Source: an uncultured beta proteobacterium
GTDB taxonomy: Bacteria; Pseudomonadota; Gammaproteobacteria; Burkholderiales; Burkholderiaceae_C
Reading direction: 5' to 3'
Assembly (NCBI GenBank): GCA_903876715.1
Contig: CAIRBF010000061.1
Span: 1 to 45,526 of the forward strand
DNA length: 45,526 nucleotides
Shown piece by piece: positions 36,495-45,337 of the stretch. The position numbers were made by a program, and so were the translations under genes. The first letter of the stretch is position 1. Each line of letters starts with the position of its first letter. The notes under the pieces are model-generated. The model searched no databases, had not been told where the DNA came from, and was given only the letters and a program-made list of their open reading frames with translations.

Positions 36495-37562
36495 ATGAAA
36501 CCGATCTCCGTGGTGGTGGTCGACGACTCGGCGCTGATTCGTTCGGTCCTCAGCGCCATCATCAACGCGACGCCGGACATGCGGGTGGTGGCAACCGCGC
36601 CCAACCCGCTGGTGGCCCGCGAGCGCATCCGCGAGCTCGACCCCGACGTGATCACCCTGGACATCGAGATGCCGCAGATGAACGGCCTCGACTTCCTCGA
36701 GCGTCTGATGGCGCTGAAGCCCACGCCGGTGGTGATGATCTCGAGCATGACCCAGCGCGGCAGCGAACTGACGCTGCGCGCGCTCGAGCTGGGCGCGGTC
36801 GACTTCGTCGCCAAGCCGCAGTTCTCGATCGAGCAGGGGATGAACGATTACGCCGAGATGATCGTGACCAAGCTGCGCGCCGCGGCCTCGGCCCGGGTAC
36901 AGCAGCGACCGCGGTCACCCGCGCCCGCGCTGGCGCCGCAGGAGCCCTCGACAGCCGCGGGCGCGGTGACCCGGCGTCCGCTCCTGTCGACCGAGAAGCT
37001 GATCGCAGTCGGCGCATCGACCGGCGGCACCGAAGCCATCCGTGATTTCCTGCTGGCGCTGCCGCCCGACGCTCCCGGCGTCGTGATCGTCCAGCACATG
37101 CCTGAGCGATTCACCCGCACCTTCGCCGCCCGGCTGGACCGCGAAACCCGATTGAGCGTGTGCGAGGCCGAGGAGGGCCAGCGTGTGCTGCCCGGTCACG
37201 CCTACATCGCTCCAGGCAACGCGCACCTGCTGCTCAAGCGCAACGGCGCCCAGTACGTCACCACCCTGTCGTCGCAGCCCCCCTGCAATGGCCACCGGCC
37301 GTCGGTGGACGTGCTGTTCCATTCGGTGGCCCGCCATGCGGGTGCCAACGCGATCGGTGTCATCCTGACCGGCATGGGCCGCGACGGCGCAGCGGGTCTG
37401 CTGGCCATGCGCCAGGCGGGCTGCGAGACTTTTGCCCAGGACGAAAAGACTTGCGTGGTCTTCGGCATGCCCCGCGAGGCGATCGCCCTAGGGGCGGCGA
37501 CAGAGGTGCTGCCAATCGAGCGGATCGCGCCCCAGGTGCTGCGCAGGTTCGGCCGCGGTTGA
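36495..37562 (+). CDS. cheB: protein-glutamate methylesterase CheB
   Basis: 355 residues from ATG 36495. Receiver domain: Asp10/Asp11, phosphoacceptor Asp56, Lys107. A Pro/Ala linker (135-160) leads to the esterase: Ser175 in GASTGGTEA, His201 in QHMPERFT, and Asp in [10 protein letters not shown], the same spacing as in the E. coli triad. It removes methyl groups set by CheR. It is the last gene of the plus-strand operon and converges on the Aer-like receptor. Confidence 0.95.
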   Translation: MKPISVVVVDDSALIRSVLSAIINATPDMRVVATAPNPLVARERIRELDPDVITLDIEMPQMNGLDFLERLMALKPTPVVMISSMTQRGSELTLRALELGAVDFVAKPQFSIEQGMNDYAEMIVTKLRAAASARVQQRPRSPAPALAPQEPSTAAGAVTRRPLLSTEKLIAVGASTGGTEAIRDFLLALPPDAPGVVIVQHMPERFTRTFAARLDRETRLSVCEAEEGQRVLPGHAYIAPGNAHLLLKRNGAQYVTTLSSQPPCNGHRPSVDVLFHSVARHAGANAIGVILTGMGRDGAAGLLAMRQAGCETFAQDEKTCVVFGMPREAIALGAATEVLPIERIAPQVLRRFGRG

Positions 37563-37626
37563 AGGCCGCTCCGGCAAGCGCCGGGGGACGCGGGTCAGCC
37601 GACCGGCCGACCAGTCGACCGGCCAC

Positions 37627-39174
37627 TCAGATCTTGAAGGCGTTGACGGTGTCGAGCAGGTCCTGGGCCTGTTGCTTGAGCGCGATCGCCGCCGCGCCCA
37701 TCTCCTCGACCAGCGAGGCGTTCTGTTGCGTGCCCTGATCCATCTGGACAACGGCGTCGCCGACCTGGGAGACGCCGGAACTCTGCTCGGCACTGGCCGC
37801 GCTGATCTCGCCCATGAGGTCGGTGACCCGGCGGATGCTCGAGACGACCTCCTGCATCGTCGTGCCGGCGGCGTCGACCAGCGCGCTGCCCTGCTCCACC
37901 TGCTCGGTGCTGGCGGTGATCAGGGACTTGATCTCCTTGGCCGCCTCGGCGCTGCGTTGCGCCAGCGAACGGACCTCACTGGCGACCACTGCGAACCCGC
38001 GGCCCTGCTCCCCGGCGCGGGCCGCCTCGACCGCGGCATTGAGGGCCAGGATGTTGGTCTGGAACGCGATGCCGTCGATGACGCCAATGATGTCTGCGAT
38101 CCGGCGGCTGGCGCTGCTGATGTCCTTCATGGTGCCGACCACCCGCGACACCGCCTGCCCGCCCTTGGCCGCGACCTCGGAAGCGCTCTTGGCCAGCAGG
38201 TTGGCCTGCTGGGCGTTGTCGGCGTTCTGCTTCACGGTCGCGCCCAGTTGCTGCATGCTGGCCGCCGTCTGCTCGAGCGCACTGGCCTGCGCTTCGGTGC
38301 GGCTGGACAGGTCGCCACTGGCCTGCGAGATCTCACCGCTGCTGCGGTCGAGCACCCGCGCGCGCCGGGCGAGATCGTTGATCGGCACGCGCAGGTTCAG
38401 CACCGACTGATTCACCACGCGCATCAGCATCCCGATCTCGTCGATGCGGGGCAGATGGACGTTGGACGCCTGGAAGCTGTTGGCGCCGAACTGGGCGTGG
38501 GCGAGGATGGCTGCGATCGGACCGGCCAGCTGGCGCTCGAGCATCACGCAGGCGGCCAGCGCCCCGAGCAGCGCGGCGGCGGCGCCGGCGCCCCACTGCA
38601 CGGCAGACAGGTCCAGCAGCCCCAGCGGGCCCGCGGCGATCAGCGCGGCCATCGCGCAAGCCAGCCGGATACGCCAGCGCACCGGCATCCGGGCGAAAAC
38701 GGAGGTCCAGGCCAGGGCGCCGGTGCGCACGATCAATCCCTTGCGGAAGCCCAGCCCGCGCGCTCGCCCCTCCCGGAAGCGGCGATAGAGGTCCTCCGCC
38801 GCACCGATCTCGTCGCGCCTGGGCTTGGTGCGCACCGAGATGTACCCGCAAACCTGCCCTTCGCGTTCGATGGGCGTGGCATTGGCGCGCACCCAGTAAT
38901 GATCACCGTCCTTGCGGCGGTTCTTCACCAGCGCCGTCCAGGACTGGCCGCTCTTGAGGGTGGCCCACATGTCTGCAAAGGCCTCGGGTGGCATGTCAGG
39001 GTGGCGCACGAGGTTGTGCGGCTGCCCCATGAGTTCCTCACGCTCGAAGCCACTGACCTCGATGAACGCCTCGTTTGCGTAGGTGATGTAGCTTTGTGTG
39101 TCGGTGACCGACATCAGGGTCACGTCGTCCGGGAACTCGTACTCGCGTTGCGTGACCGGTTGGTTGTGGCGCAT
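37627..39174 (-). CDS. aer: Aer-like PAS-domain chemoreceptor
   Basis: 515 residues from ATG 39174 (AGAGG upstream). The PAS domain (about 15-120) contains [20 protein letters not shown], then [17 protein letters not shown] and [15 protein letters not shown], nearly the whole FAD-binding set of Aer. Two hydrophobic segments follow (about 170-212), then a HAMP-like stretch and the signalling hairpin. The hairpin tip is the same as in the MCP. There is no C-terminal pentapeptide, as in Aer, which is not methylated by the same route. Probably senses redox or oxygen. The nucleotides of the two receptor tips differ at many third positions, so they are old paralogues. Confidence 0.88.
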   Translation of the reverse strand: MRHNQPVTQREYEFPDDVTLMSVTDTQSYITYANEAFIEVSGFEREELMGQPHNLVRHPDMPPEAFADMWATLKSGQSWTALVKNRRKDGDHYWVRANATPIEREGQVCGYISVRTKPRRDEIGAAEDLYRRFREGRARGLGFRKGLIVRTGALAWTSVFARMPVRWRIRLACAMAALIAAGPLGLLDLSAVQWGAGAAAALLGALAACVMLERQLAGPIAAILAHAQFGANSFQASNVHLPRIDEIGMLMRVVNQSVLNLRVPINDLARRARVLDRSSGEISQASGDLSSRTEAQASALEQTAASMQQLGATVKQNADNAQQANLLAKSASEVAAKGGQAVSRVVGTMKDISSASRRIADIIGVIDGIAFQTNILALNAAVEAARAGEQGRGFAVVASEVRSLAQRSAEAAKEIKSLITASTEQVEQGSALVDAAGTTMQEVVSSIRRVTDLMGEISAASAEQSSGVSQVGDAVVQMDQGTQQNASLVEEMGAAAIALKQQAQDLLDTVNAFKI

Positions 39175-39410
39175 TCGAAGCCTCTGGTCTCTTGCTGCGG
39201 GCGAAGACCAGAATTTTCCGAGCGGGATGGCCTGACGAAACCGGGGAACACGGGCGGTTCCGACGCCCTACACCACGCTTGGCGCCGACGGCGGCGGCGT
39301 GGGGGGCCAACACGGCTCTTGGCGCGATGGCCTGCGCGACAGCCGGTCCGGGCGACATGTCACCGGACTGCTGCGCGCCATCGCGGCAACGCAGCGGTGA
39401 GCATCGTCGC
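39175..39410. other. 236-nt gap with no visible gene
   Basis: Both neighbours are on the minus strand. I see no ORF with a ribosome site, no terminator with a T tract and no clear promoter here. Confidence 0.4.
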
Positions 39411-40598
39411 CTACGAGGCTCGATACCTCTCCACGCTTGTCTCGTCGACTTCGACCCCGATGCCAGGTCGGTCGGTGACGACGAAATCACCGTTCTCCCA
39501 GATCAGTGGCTGCTTGACGATCTCGTTGAAGAATCCACTCGACGTGCCTATGCTTTCCTGGATCAGGAAGTTGGGGATGCTGGCGTCGATCTGAAGTGCC
39601 GCGGCCGTGATGATGGGTCCGCCCCAAACATGCGGTGCCATGAGGACGTAGTTCGCTTCGGCAAGGGCGGCGATCTTTTTGACTGCCGTGATACCGCCCG
39701 CGCTACCCAGATCGGGCTGAGCGACCGCGCAGGCCTTCTCGGCGAAGATCTGCTGGAATTCGTGCACGGTAACCAGCCGCTCGCCGGTGGCAATAGGTAT
39801 GCGCGTCGAGCGAGCGACCTTGCCCATCTCGCTGTAGTTCTCCGGCGGACAGGGCTCTTCCAGCCAGAGCGGGTCATGTTTCTCCAGCCTCGCCGCCAGC
39901 CGGATCGCCGCGGCGGGCGTGATCTGACCATGCGTGCCGATCAGGATGTCCGCCCGCTCACCCACTGCGGCTCGGATGGCGGCCACTGCTCGATCCGCGT
40001 GCCCCAGTTCAGCCTGTGACAAGTCCCAGGGCCTGAAGGTACGCTGTGCACTCTTGTTCTGGATGAGGGGGTCGAACTTCAGGCCAGTGAAACCCTGGTC
40101 GACCAGTTGGAGCGCGATCTCTGCCAGGCGCTCCGGCTCCTGGGTCCACATCCTCACCGTTTCCTGCGGACCCTGATGGCCGTGCGGGTCGTAGATGTAG
40201 GTGTAGCTGCGGATCCGCTCGCGAACCCGGCCTCCGAGCAGGTTGTACACCGGCGTCTTGTAGTGCTTTCCGGCGATGTCCCAAAGCGCCGTGTCAAAGG
40301 CACTGATGACGCCGAGCATGACGTAGTCCGGATGCTGGTAGGTCAGCCCCGAATACAGCTTGCTGAAGAGGTGTTCCCGGTCCAGGGCATCCTCTCCTTC
40401 GAGATAGGTGGAGAAGATGTTCTTGACGAGTTCCAGGTACGCGCCACTCAAGCCGTTCAGCGTGCTGAGTATGGCCGTCTCACCCCAGCCCTCGAGCCCG
40501 GTGTCGGTCTCCAGCTTGATGAAGTACCAATGGCGCCCCCCCTTGTGCGGCGGCGGTGTTGCGACGACGAAGGGTCTGACGTTGGTGAGTCTTGGCAT
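39411..40598 (-). CDS. enolase-superfamily (mandelate racemase/sugar-acid dehydratase) protein
   Basis: 395 residues from ATG 40598 (GGAG upstream). N-terminal capping domain: NVRPFVVATPPPHKGGRHWY. The barrel carries the metal Asp/Glu steps: GLKFDPLIQ, GTHGQITPAAAIRLA, WLEEPCPPEN, TGERLVTVHEF and the QPDLGSAGGI strand, then PHVWGGP. The pattern with a KFDP and HGQ strand is that of galactonate/gluconate-type dehydratases. It should dehydrate a sugar acid to a 2-keto-3-deoxy acid. Downstream in the same direction as the GMC operon. Confidence 0.85.
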   Translation of the reverse strand: MPRLTNVRPFVVATPPPHKGGRHWYFIKLETDTGLEGWGETAILSTLNGLSGAYLELVKNIFSTYLEGEDALDREHLFSKLYSGLTYQHPDYVMLGVISAFDTALWDIAGKHYKTPVYNLLGGRVRERIRSYTYIYDPHGHQGPQETVRMWTQEPERLAEIALQLVDQGFTGLKFDPLIQNKSAQRTFRPWDLSQAELGHADRAVAAIRAAVGERADILIGTHGQITPAAAIRLAARLEKHDPLWLEEPCPPENYSEMGKVARSTRIPIATGERLVTVHEFQQIFAEKACAVAQPDLGSAGGITAVKKIAALAEANYVLMAPHVWGGPIITAAALQIDASIPNFLIQESIGTSSGFFNEIVKQPLIWENGDFVVTDRPGIGVEVDETSVERYRAS

Positions 40599-40711
40599 GG
40601 TGTCGGCTCCGGGTTGCCGCTGTTGAGGTGTTGGAAGCTCAGGTCGTTGGAGGCGACGATCCCGGGGGGTTCCTGGAGTCACACCGCGCCGCGCAGTTCG
40701 ACTCATTCCGG

Positions 40712-41149
40712 CTAGAAGGCAGGACGTGCCCTGACCGGGTCGAGCAAGGTCCAATCCCCCTGCTCCAGTTCGAAGCCCCTGGGAAACGGCGGCCTGGCTT
40801 CCATACCGAGGGCCCGCATCACGCGCGGGTCCCCGTAGTAGCCTTGTGCCGTCAGCATCTGCAATGTGCGAGCAGCCTCGGGAAAGCGCTGCCGGAACGC
40901 CGCGCAAGCTTGGTGAGGATCATCGCGCGCCAGGCCTGCGAACCCACGCAGCGCCGAGGACAACTCTGCGGCCTGTTTAGACGCCGCATCGAGGATCACA
41001 CGCAGGATGGCCGGGTCCGCCGCCGACGGAAGCCCGCGCCGGGGACTTGCGGGAATGATGCACGCGACGAGGGCCACCAGCGCCCAGGACTCTTCGAGCG
41101 TGAAGTCACCCGCCACGTCGGCAGGAGGCCAAGGACCGGACGTCGCCAT
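40712..41149 (-). CDS. gluconate 2-dehydrogenase subunit 3-like protein
   Basis: 145 residues from ATG 41149; a TTG at 41161, overlapping the GMC stop, is an alternative. The segment VALVACIIPASPRRGLPSAADPAI and the C-terminal QGYYGDPRVMRALGMEARPP resemble the small subunit that accompanies GMC flavoproteins. Classical subunit 3 has a Tat signal for the complex; none is seen here. It probably stabilises or exports the GMC enzyme. Confidence 0.65.
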   Translation of the reverse strand: MATSGPWPPADVAGDFTLEESWALVALVACIIPASPRRGLPSAADPAILRVILDAASKQAAELSSALRGFAGLARDDPHQACAAFRQRFPEAARTLQMLTAQGYYGDPRVMRALGMEARPPFPRGFELEQGDWTLLDPVRARPAF

Positions 41150-41153
41150 GGTG

Positions 41154-42758
41154 TCAGTCAAAGAGGTTGGCCAGCCGCGTCTTGATCTGGTCTGCGATGT
41201 ACAGCGCAGTGGCCTGCAGGGTGCTGGTGGGGTTCACGCCCCCCCCGGTCACGAAGACGCTGCCATCGACGATGAACAAGTTTTTCACGTCGTGAGCGCG
41301 TCCCCACTCGTTGACTACCGACCGAGAGGCGTCCAGACCCATTCGCGCGGTGCCCAGCAAGTGCCAACCAGCAAACGGTACTGGCGCGGTCGTGAACACG
41401 TCCGTCGCTCCGGCCGCCCGCAGGACCTCGATGCCGCGCGCCACGGCGTGATCGAGCATCCTCGCGCTGTTCTCGCTCAAGGTGTAGCTGATGCGCGGCG
41501 CCGGGATGCCATCCGAATCGGTCAGGGTCGGATCCAGCGTGACGCGGTTGCGCTCTTCCGGCAAGTCTTCGCACACTGCGGCCAGGCTGGTGACCCGGTT
41601 GAACAAGGCGTGGAACTTGTCGTGGTGTCCTTCACCCCACGGGAGCAAGCCCTTCTCGAAGCCGGTCGTGGCGGTCGCAACCGGCCCCATGCCGCGCGAG
41701 GTCTCGAAGCTGTAACCGCGAACGAATCCTCGGGCACGGTCGGTCCGGTAGAACTGGTGGCTCTGGATGCACTTGTGCGGGCCCTTGTAGCCGTCCAACG
41801 GTTCATCGAAGACGCCCTGGATCGCCGCATACGGATGCAACATCAGGTTCTTGCCTACGAGCCCCGTGCTGTTGGCGAGCCCCTCGGGACACGCGGCCGA
41901 TTTCGAATTCAACAGCAGGCGCGGCGTCCCGACACCATTGGCCGCGACGATCACCACGTGGGCGCCCAGCGCATGCTCCTGCCCCTTGGCATCGGAGTAC
42001 ACCACTCCCGAGGCCATGCCCTCGCGGTCGACCGTGATCTCGCGGACGCGGCAACCGGTGCGCAGTTCGACCCCCCGGCGCAAGGCCTGCGGCCAGTAGG
42101 TGACATCCACACTGCCCTTGGCGCCTTGCGCGCAGCCGCTGACGCAGGCGCCCAGGTTGATGCACCGGGCCCGCCCTTCGTGATCCTGCGAGGCGATCGC
42201 CATATCGGAGGGCCACCAATGCCAGCCCAGCCGATTGAAGCCTCTGGCCAAGGCTGCACCAGCCCGTCCGAGCGGCAGGGGCGGCATGAGCGGCGTCTTG
42301 TCCTTGGGGTAGGCAGGATCTCCGGCGAGACCGGCCACGCCCATGATCCGGTCGTTCTCTGAGAAATACGGCTCGAGTGTGGTGTAGGAAATGGGCCAAT
42401 CGTCCGCCACGCCGTCGAGAGATCGCACCTGGAAGTCGGAAGGGTGCATGCGCGGGAAGTGCGCCGCGTAGAGAACCGTGCTGCCGCCGACCCCGTTGTA
42501 GTTCGCGATCTTGATGGGCGAATCGTCATCGTTGACCGGGTAGTCTTCCCGCCGCTTGCGGTGGTTCGGGCTGATGTTGAAGTCACCCGCGCGGCGCGCC
42601 TCCCAGTCCATTCCGGTCGCCGGGAACTTCATCGGGTCCACGGCCATACCTTGTTCGAGGCAGACGATCCTCATCCTGGTTTCGGCCAGGCTCCAGGCCA
42701 CGGCGGCCCCCGACGCACCGGCTCCGATGATCAAGACGTCGACGGTTGGCGCTGGCAT
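41154..42758 (-). CDS. GMC-family FAD oxidoreductase (gluconate 2-dehydrogenase large subunit-like)
   Basis: 534 residues from ATG 42758. FAD motif GAGASGAAVAWSL with Gly12, Gly14 and Gly17; a second GMC stretch YNGVGGSTVLYAAHFPRM; a Cys-rich loop CINLGACVSGCAQGAKGS, as in dehydrogenase members with a cluster or disulfide; catalytic His in AGWHLLGTARMG and the Asn in GGGVNPTSTLQAT. These enzymes oxidise a sugar or sugar-acid hydroxyl and pass electrons to a cytochrome c, absent from the window. A candidate promoter with an operator precedes it. Confidence 0.88.
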   Translation of the reverse strand: MPAPTVDVLIIGAGASGAAVAWSLAETRMRIVCLEQGMAVDPMKFPATGMDWEARRAGDFNISPNHRKRREDYPVNDDDSPIKIANYNGVGGSTVLYAAHFPRMHPSDFQVRSLDGVADDWPISYTTLEPYFSENDRIMGVAGLAGDPAYPKDKTPLMPPLPLGRAGAALARGFNRLGWHWWPSDMAIASQDHEGRARCINLGACVSGCAQGAKGSVDVTYWPQALRRGVELRTGCRVREITVDREGMASGVVYSDAKGQEHALGAHVVIVAANGVGTPRLLLNSKSAACPEGLANSTGLVGKNLMLHPYAAIQGVFDEPLDGYKGPHKCIQSHQFYRTDRARGFVRGYSFETSRGMGPVATATTGFEKGLLPWGEGHHDKFHALFNRVTSLAAVCEDLPEERNRVTLDPTLTDSDGIPAPRISYTLSENSARMLDHAVARGIEVLRAAGATDVFTTAPVPFAGWHLLGTARMGLDASRSVVNEWGRAHDVKNLFIVDGSVFVTGGGVNPTSTLQATALYIADQIKTRLANLFD

Positions 42759-42862
42759 TCGGCCGGAGTCCTCGCGTTGGCTTGAAGATACTGCGCAACA
42801 TCGCGCAGCCGCGCGAACCACGCCACGACCGCAGCCCGTCGTGGGTAGCCGCGCGGCCCCGC

Positions 42863-42891
42863 AGTCTAGAGCAACAGACCATTTACATCAA
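42863..42891 (-). promoter_or_regulatory. candidate sigma-70 promoter for the GMC operon
   Basis: On the minus strand: -35 TTGATG (42891-42886), 17-nt spacer, -10 TAGACT (42868-42863). The -35 half overlaps the 15-bp palindrome at 42887-42901. Confidence 0.5.
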
Positions 42892-42901
42892 TATGATTGA
42901 T
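42887..42901. promoter_or_regulatory. operator 1, candidate MarR site
   Basis: ATCAATATGATTGAT: arms ATCAAT and ATTGAT around ATG. It lies between the divergent GMC and MarR genes. Its twin at 43614 differs at only three bases. Confidence 0.65.
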
Positions 42902-43014
42902 AAACATTCGAAGACCGTCATGGTGGCCCATCGATGGGGCGGTGGCCTGCCGGCCCATCACCGAGGTCGCAGCACATCGACTGCGACACATCTCGCAACA
43001 TGGAGGGATCAAGC

Positions 43015-43587
43015 ATGAAAGGGTCGTCGGATCTGCGGGCCGCAGACGAGTACCTGTTCGAAGACAAGGCCTGGTTCCAGGGTGACGGCCCGGACGCCGC
43101 GATCGGCGACGCCACCCTGTTCCAGACCACGGAACTGCTGTTCCTGGTGCACCTGTGCACCGCCGAAGACACGGCGATACAACTGAAGAAGCACGGCCTC
43201 GGAAGGATCCATCACCGGCTGCTCTACGTGGCTGTCAAGAAGCCCGGCTGCTCGGTGGCAGAGGTGCTCTCGTTCCTTCGGGTGACGAACCAGAACATTC
43301 ACAAGGCGCTCACGGATCTGGTGCGGCTGGAACTCGTCGAGCAACGCCGGTCGCCCTCGGACCAGCGCAGACGGGAACTTCACGCCACGCCGAAAGGAAA
43401 CGCTGTCTTCGAGGACCTGATGCGCATGCAGTATGAGCGCTTCGATCGCGTCTACCGCACCTGCGGCAAGTTCGCAGTGCGCGACTTCTGGCGGGTCCTG
43501 TGGTGCATGCTCGACGAGAGCGATCGCGGTTGGCTGCTGCAGAAGAAGCGCCATCCGACGCCAGACCCCACCGATACCGGCACATGA
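43015..43587 (+). CDS. MarR-family transcriptional regulator
   Basis: 190 residues from ATG 43015, which has GGAGGG eight bases upstream; ATG 43000 is an in-frame alternative without a site. The winged helix is at about residues 85-135: VAEVLSFLRVTNQNIHKALTD for the recognition helix and RRSPSDQRRRELHATPKG for the wing. The N-terminal 40 residues are an extra arm. MarR proteins bind palindromes as dimers and release on ligand binding. Two matching sites (42887 and 43614) flank this gene, which suggests autoregulation and control of both neighbours. Confidence 0.88.
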   Translation: MKGSSDLRAADEYLFEDKAWFQGDGPDAAIGDATLFQTTELLFLVHLCTAEDTAIQLKKHGLGRIHHRLLYVAVKKPGCSVAEVLSFLRVTNQNIHKALTDLVRLELVEQRRSPSDQRRRELHATPKGNAVFEDLMRMQYERFDRVYRTCGKFAVRDFWRVLWCMLDESDRGWLLQKKRHPTPDPTDTGT

Positions 43588-43613
43588 TCCATTCGCGCCC
43601 CAACCTCATTCAT

Positions 43614-43628
43614 ATCAATAGTATTGAC
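43614..43628. promoter_or_regulatory. operator 2, candidate MarR site
   Basis: ATCAATAGTATTGAC: core TCAATA, G, TATTGA. Shares the consensus ATCAATAnnATTGAy with operator 1. It overlaps the -35 hexamer that drives the TRAP genes. Confidence 0.65.
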
Positions 43629-43652
43629 AATTTTTCAGGTCAGGCGCATGAT
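43624..43652 (+). promoter_or_regulatory. candidate sigma-70 promoter for the TRAP operon
   Basis: -35 TTGACA (perfect, 43624-43629), 17-nt spacer, -10 CATGAT (43647-43652, four of six). The start of the receptor gene is about 170 nt downstream. Confidence 0.55.
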
Positions 43653-43819
43653 CTTCTCGTAGTCACGGGTCGGCCGCCGGGGTCCCCATCAGAGCCGGCT
43701 GATGACCGAACAGCGCGATCGCAGGGCTGGGCGGCGTGACTCAGGAAAGGTTGCGGGGCGTGAGATGCCCTTCGAGCCTTGTTGTGTCCGCCAGTTGCCA
43801 GAACATCGAGAGGAGCATC

Positions 43820-44821
43820 ATGAACTTCAAAGCACTGTCCGTCCTGACCGCTGCATTGATGTCTGCGGGCCCCGCCCTTGCCGCCGAGGTGACCGAACTC
43901 CAATATGCAACCGTTGCGCCTGAGAGAACGCCCTGGGGCGCGCACTTTCTGAACCGCAAGCAGGCGGCTGAAACAGCGGCGAAGGGGTCGCTGAAGATCG
44001 ACATGTTCTTCAGTTCCCAACTCGGCGACGAACCCACGGTGGTGCGCCAGTTGATTCGCGGCCGGATCGATATCGCAGGGCAGTCCAACACCGCCACTTC
44101 ACTGATCGTCCCCGAGTTTTCCCTGCTGGCAGCGCCATTTCTGTTCAAGGACGCGGCGCAATCGGACTGCGTCTTCGATAACCACGTCAAGCCCATCTTC
44201 GGTCCCTTGCTGGAAGCCAAGGGCGTGGTGCTGCTTTCCTACATGGAAGTCGGTTTCCCAGCGCTCTACTCCAAGACCCCGATCAGGACGGTCGCGGATA
44301 TCAAGGGGATGAAGATCCGCGTGGCGCCCAGCGCGCCTTACCCGCTGTACTTCAACGAGGCCGGCGCCATCGCCGTTCCACTCGCAGGATCGGACACGGT
44401 GCCCGCGATGCAGACGGGGCAGGTGAATGCGATCCACAACTCGACGGTGTTCGGCCTATCGGTCGGCTACCAGAAGATCGGCCCCCACGTCACCTATCTG
44501 CCGTCTCATCACGACATCGGCACCGTCGTGATGAGCAAGAGAAGCTGGGACAGGCTGACGCGGGAGCAGAAGGACTCCATGCTCGAGATGGGCAAGGAGG
44601 TCAACGCCTTGCGCAAGAGCATCCGTGACACCCAGGAGGCGCTGCTGAAGGGAGCGGCGGGCAAGGACGGCGTCATGGTCTACCGACCCGAGGGCGCAGA
44701 ACTGGCCGAGTTCCGTGCCCGCGGCGCCAAGGCGCAGGAAGAGCTGGTCAAGTCGATCGGCCCGAGTGCCGTGCCGATCTGGGCCAGGATCCAGGCCGCC
44801 GTGAAAGCCTGTGGCGGCTGA
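43820..44821 (+). CDS. TRAP transporter substrate-binding protein, DctP type
   Basis: 333 residues from ATG 43820 (AGGAG upstream; the upstream open frame is not translated). Signal peptide MNFKALSVLTAALMSAGPAL, cut after ALA. The fold reads TELQYATVAPERTPWGAHFL, LIRGRIDIAGQSNTA, and the ligand Arg in KGMKIRVAPS. It binds an acid, probably the sugar acid oxidised by the GMC operon (inference). Confidence 0.9.
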   Translation: MNFKALSVLTAALMSAGPALAAEVTELQYATVAPERTPWGAHFLNRKQAAETAAKGSLKIDMFFSSQLGDEPTVVRQLIRGRIDIAGQSNTATSLIVPEFSLLAAPFLFKDAAQSDCVFDNHVKPIFGPLLEAKGVVLLSYMEVGFPALYSKTPIRTVADIKGMKIRVAPSAPYPLYFNEAGAIAVPLAGSDTVPAMQTGQVNAIHNSTVFGLSVGYQKIGPHVTYLPSHHDIGTVVMSKRSWDRLTREQKDSMLEMGKEVNALRKSIRDTQEALLKGAAGKDGVMVYRPEGAELAEFRARGAKAQEELVKSIGPSAVPIWARIQAAVKACGG

Positions 44822-44845
44822 TCGCGCTGCCCAGCGAGTCCTCCC

Positions 44846-45334
44846 GTGCTCAGGCTGGTCTCATGGTTGAACCGGGTGGAGGCGGCGCTTGCCGCCATCG
44901 CTTACCTGATCGTGACCGGCCTGCTGATCGCCAGCATGGCGTCGCGCGAATTCTTCTCCAAGTCACTGGGAAGCGCTGAGACCCTGGCCGTCTTCGCCGC
45001 CGTATACGCCTCCTTCTTCGGCATGGTCCTGGCCACGGCCGCGAATGCCCATCTGCGACCGCAATTCGCAGACAAGTGGCTCCCCGCGGCCTGGCACCAC
45101 CAGGTGGCCAGGCTGGGCGATGGGGTCTCCGCCCTGCTCTTCTGCGGCATCGGCCTCGTGGCCACGCTCTATTTGTCGGACACATTTGCCAACAAGGACC
45201 TCGCACCCATCATCTATTGGCCGCTGTGGACGATACAGATCGTCATCCCGTACGCGTTCTTCTCGTGCGCGTTGCGCCATCTGGTGTTCGCGATCAGCCC
45301 CCAAACCAAGCCCGAGCCCACGATATCGGAATAG
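44846..45334 (+). CDS. TRAP transporter small permease, DctQ type
   Basis: 162 residues, GTG start at 44846. Four hydrophobic segments (about 13-33, 44-66, 88-110 and 125-147) with the family phrase SREFFSKSLGSAETL. It forms the Q subunit of the transporter with the M protein that follows. Confidence 0.85.
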   Translation: MLRLVSWLNRVEAALAAIAYLIVTGLLIASMASREFFSKSLGSAETLAVFAAVYASFFGMVLATAANAHLRPQFADKWLPAAWHHQVARLGDGVSALLFCGIGLVATLYLSDTFANKDLAPIIYWPLWTIQIVIPYAFFSCALRHLVFAISPQTKPEPTISE

Positions 45335-45337
45335 ACC

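Noticed and set aside
37563-37626. GC-rich repeats CGACCGGCC between cheB and the Aer-like gene
   Set aside because: The two copies are direct with only partial dyad symmetry and no T tract; not supported as a terminator.
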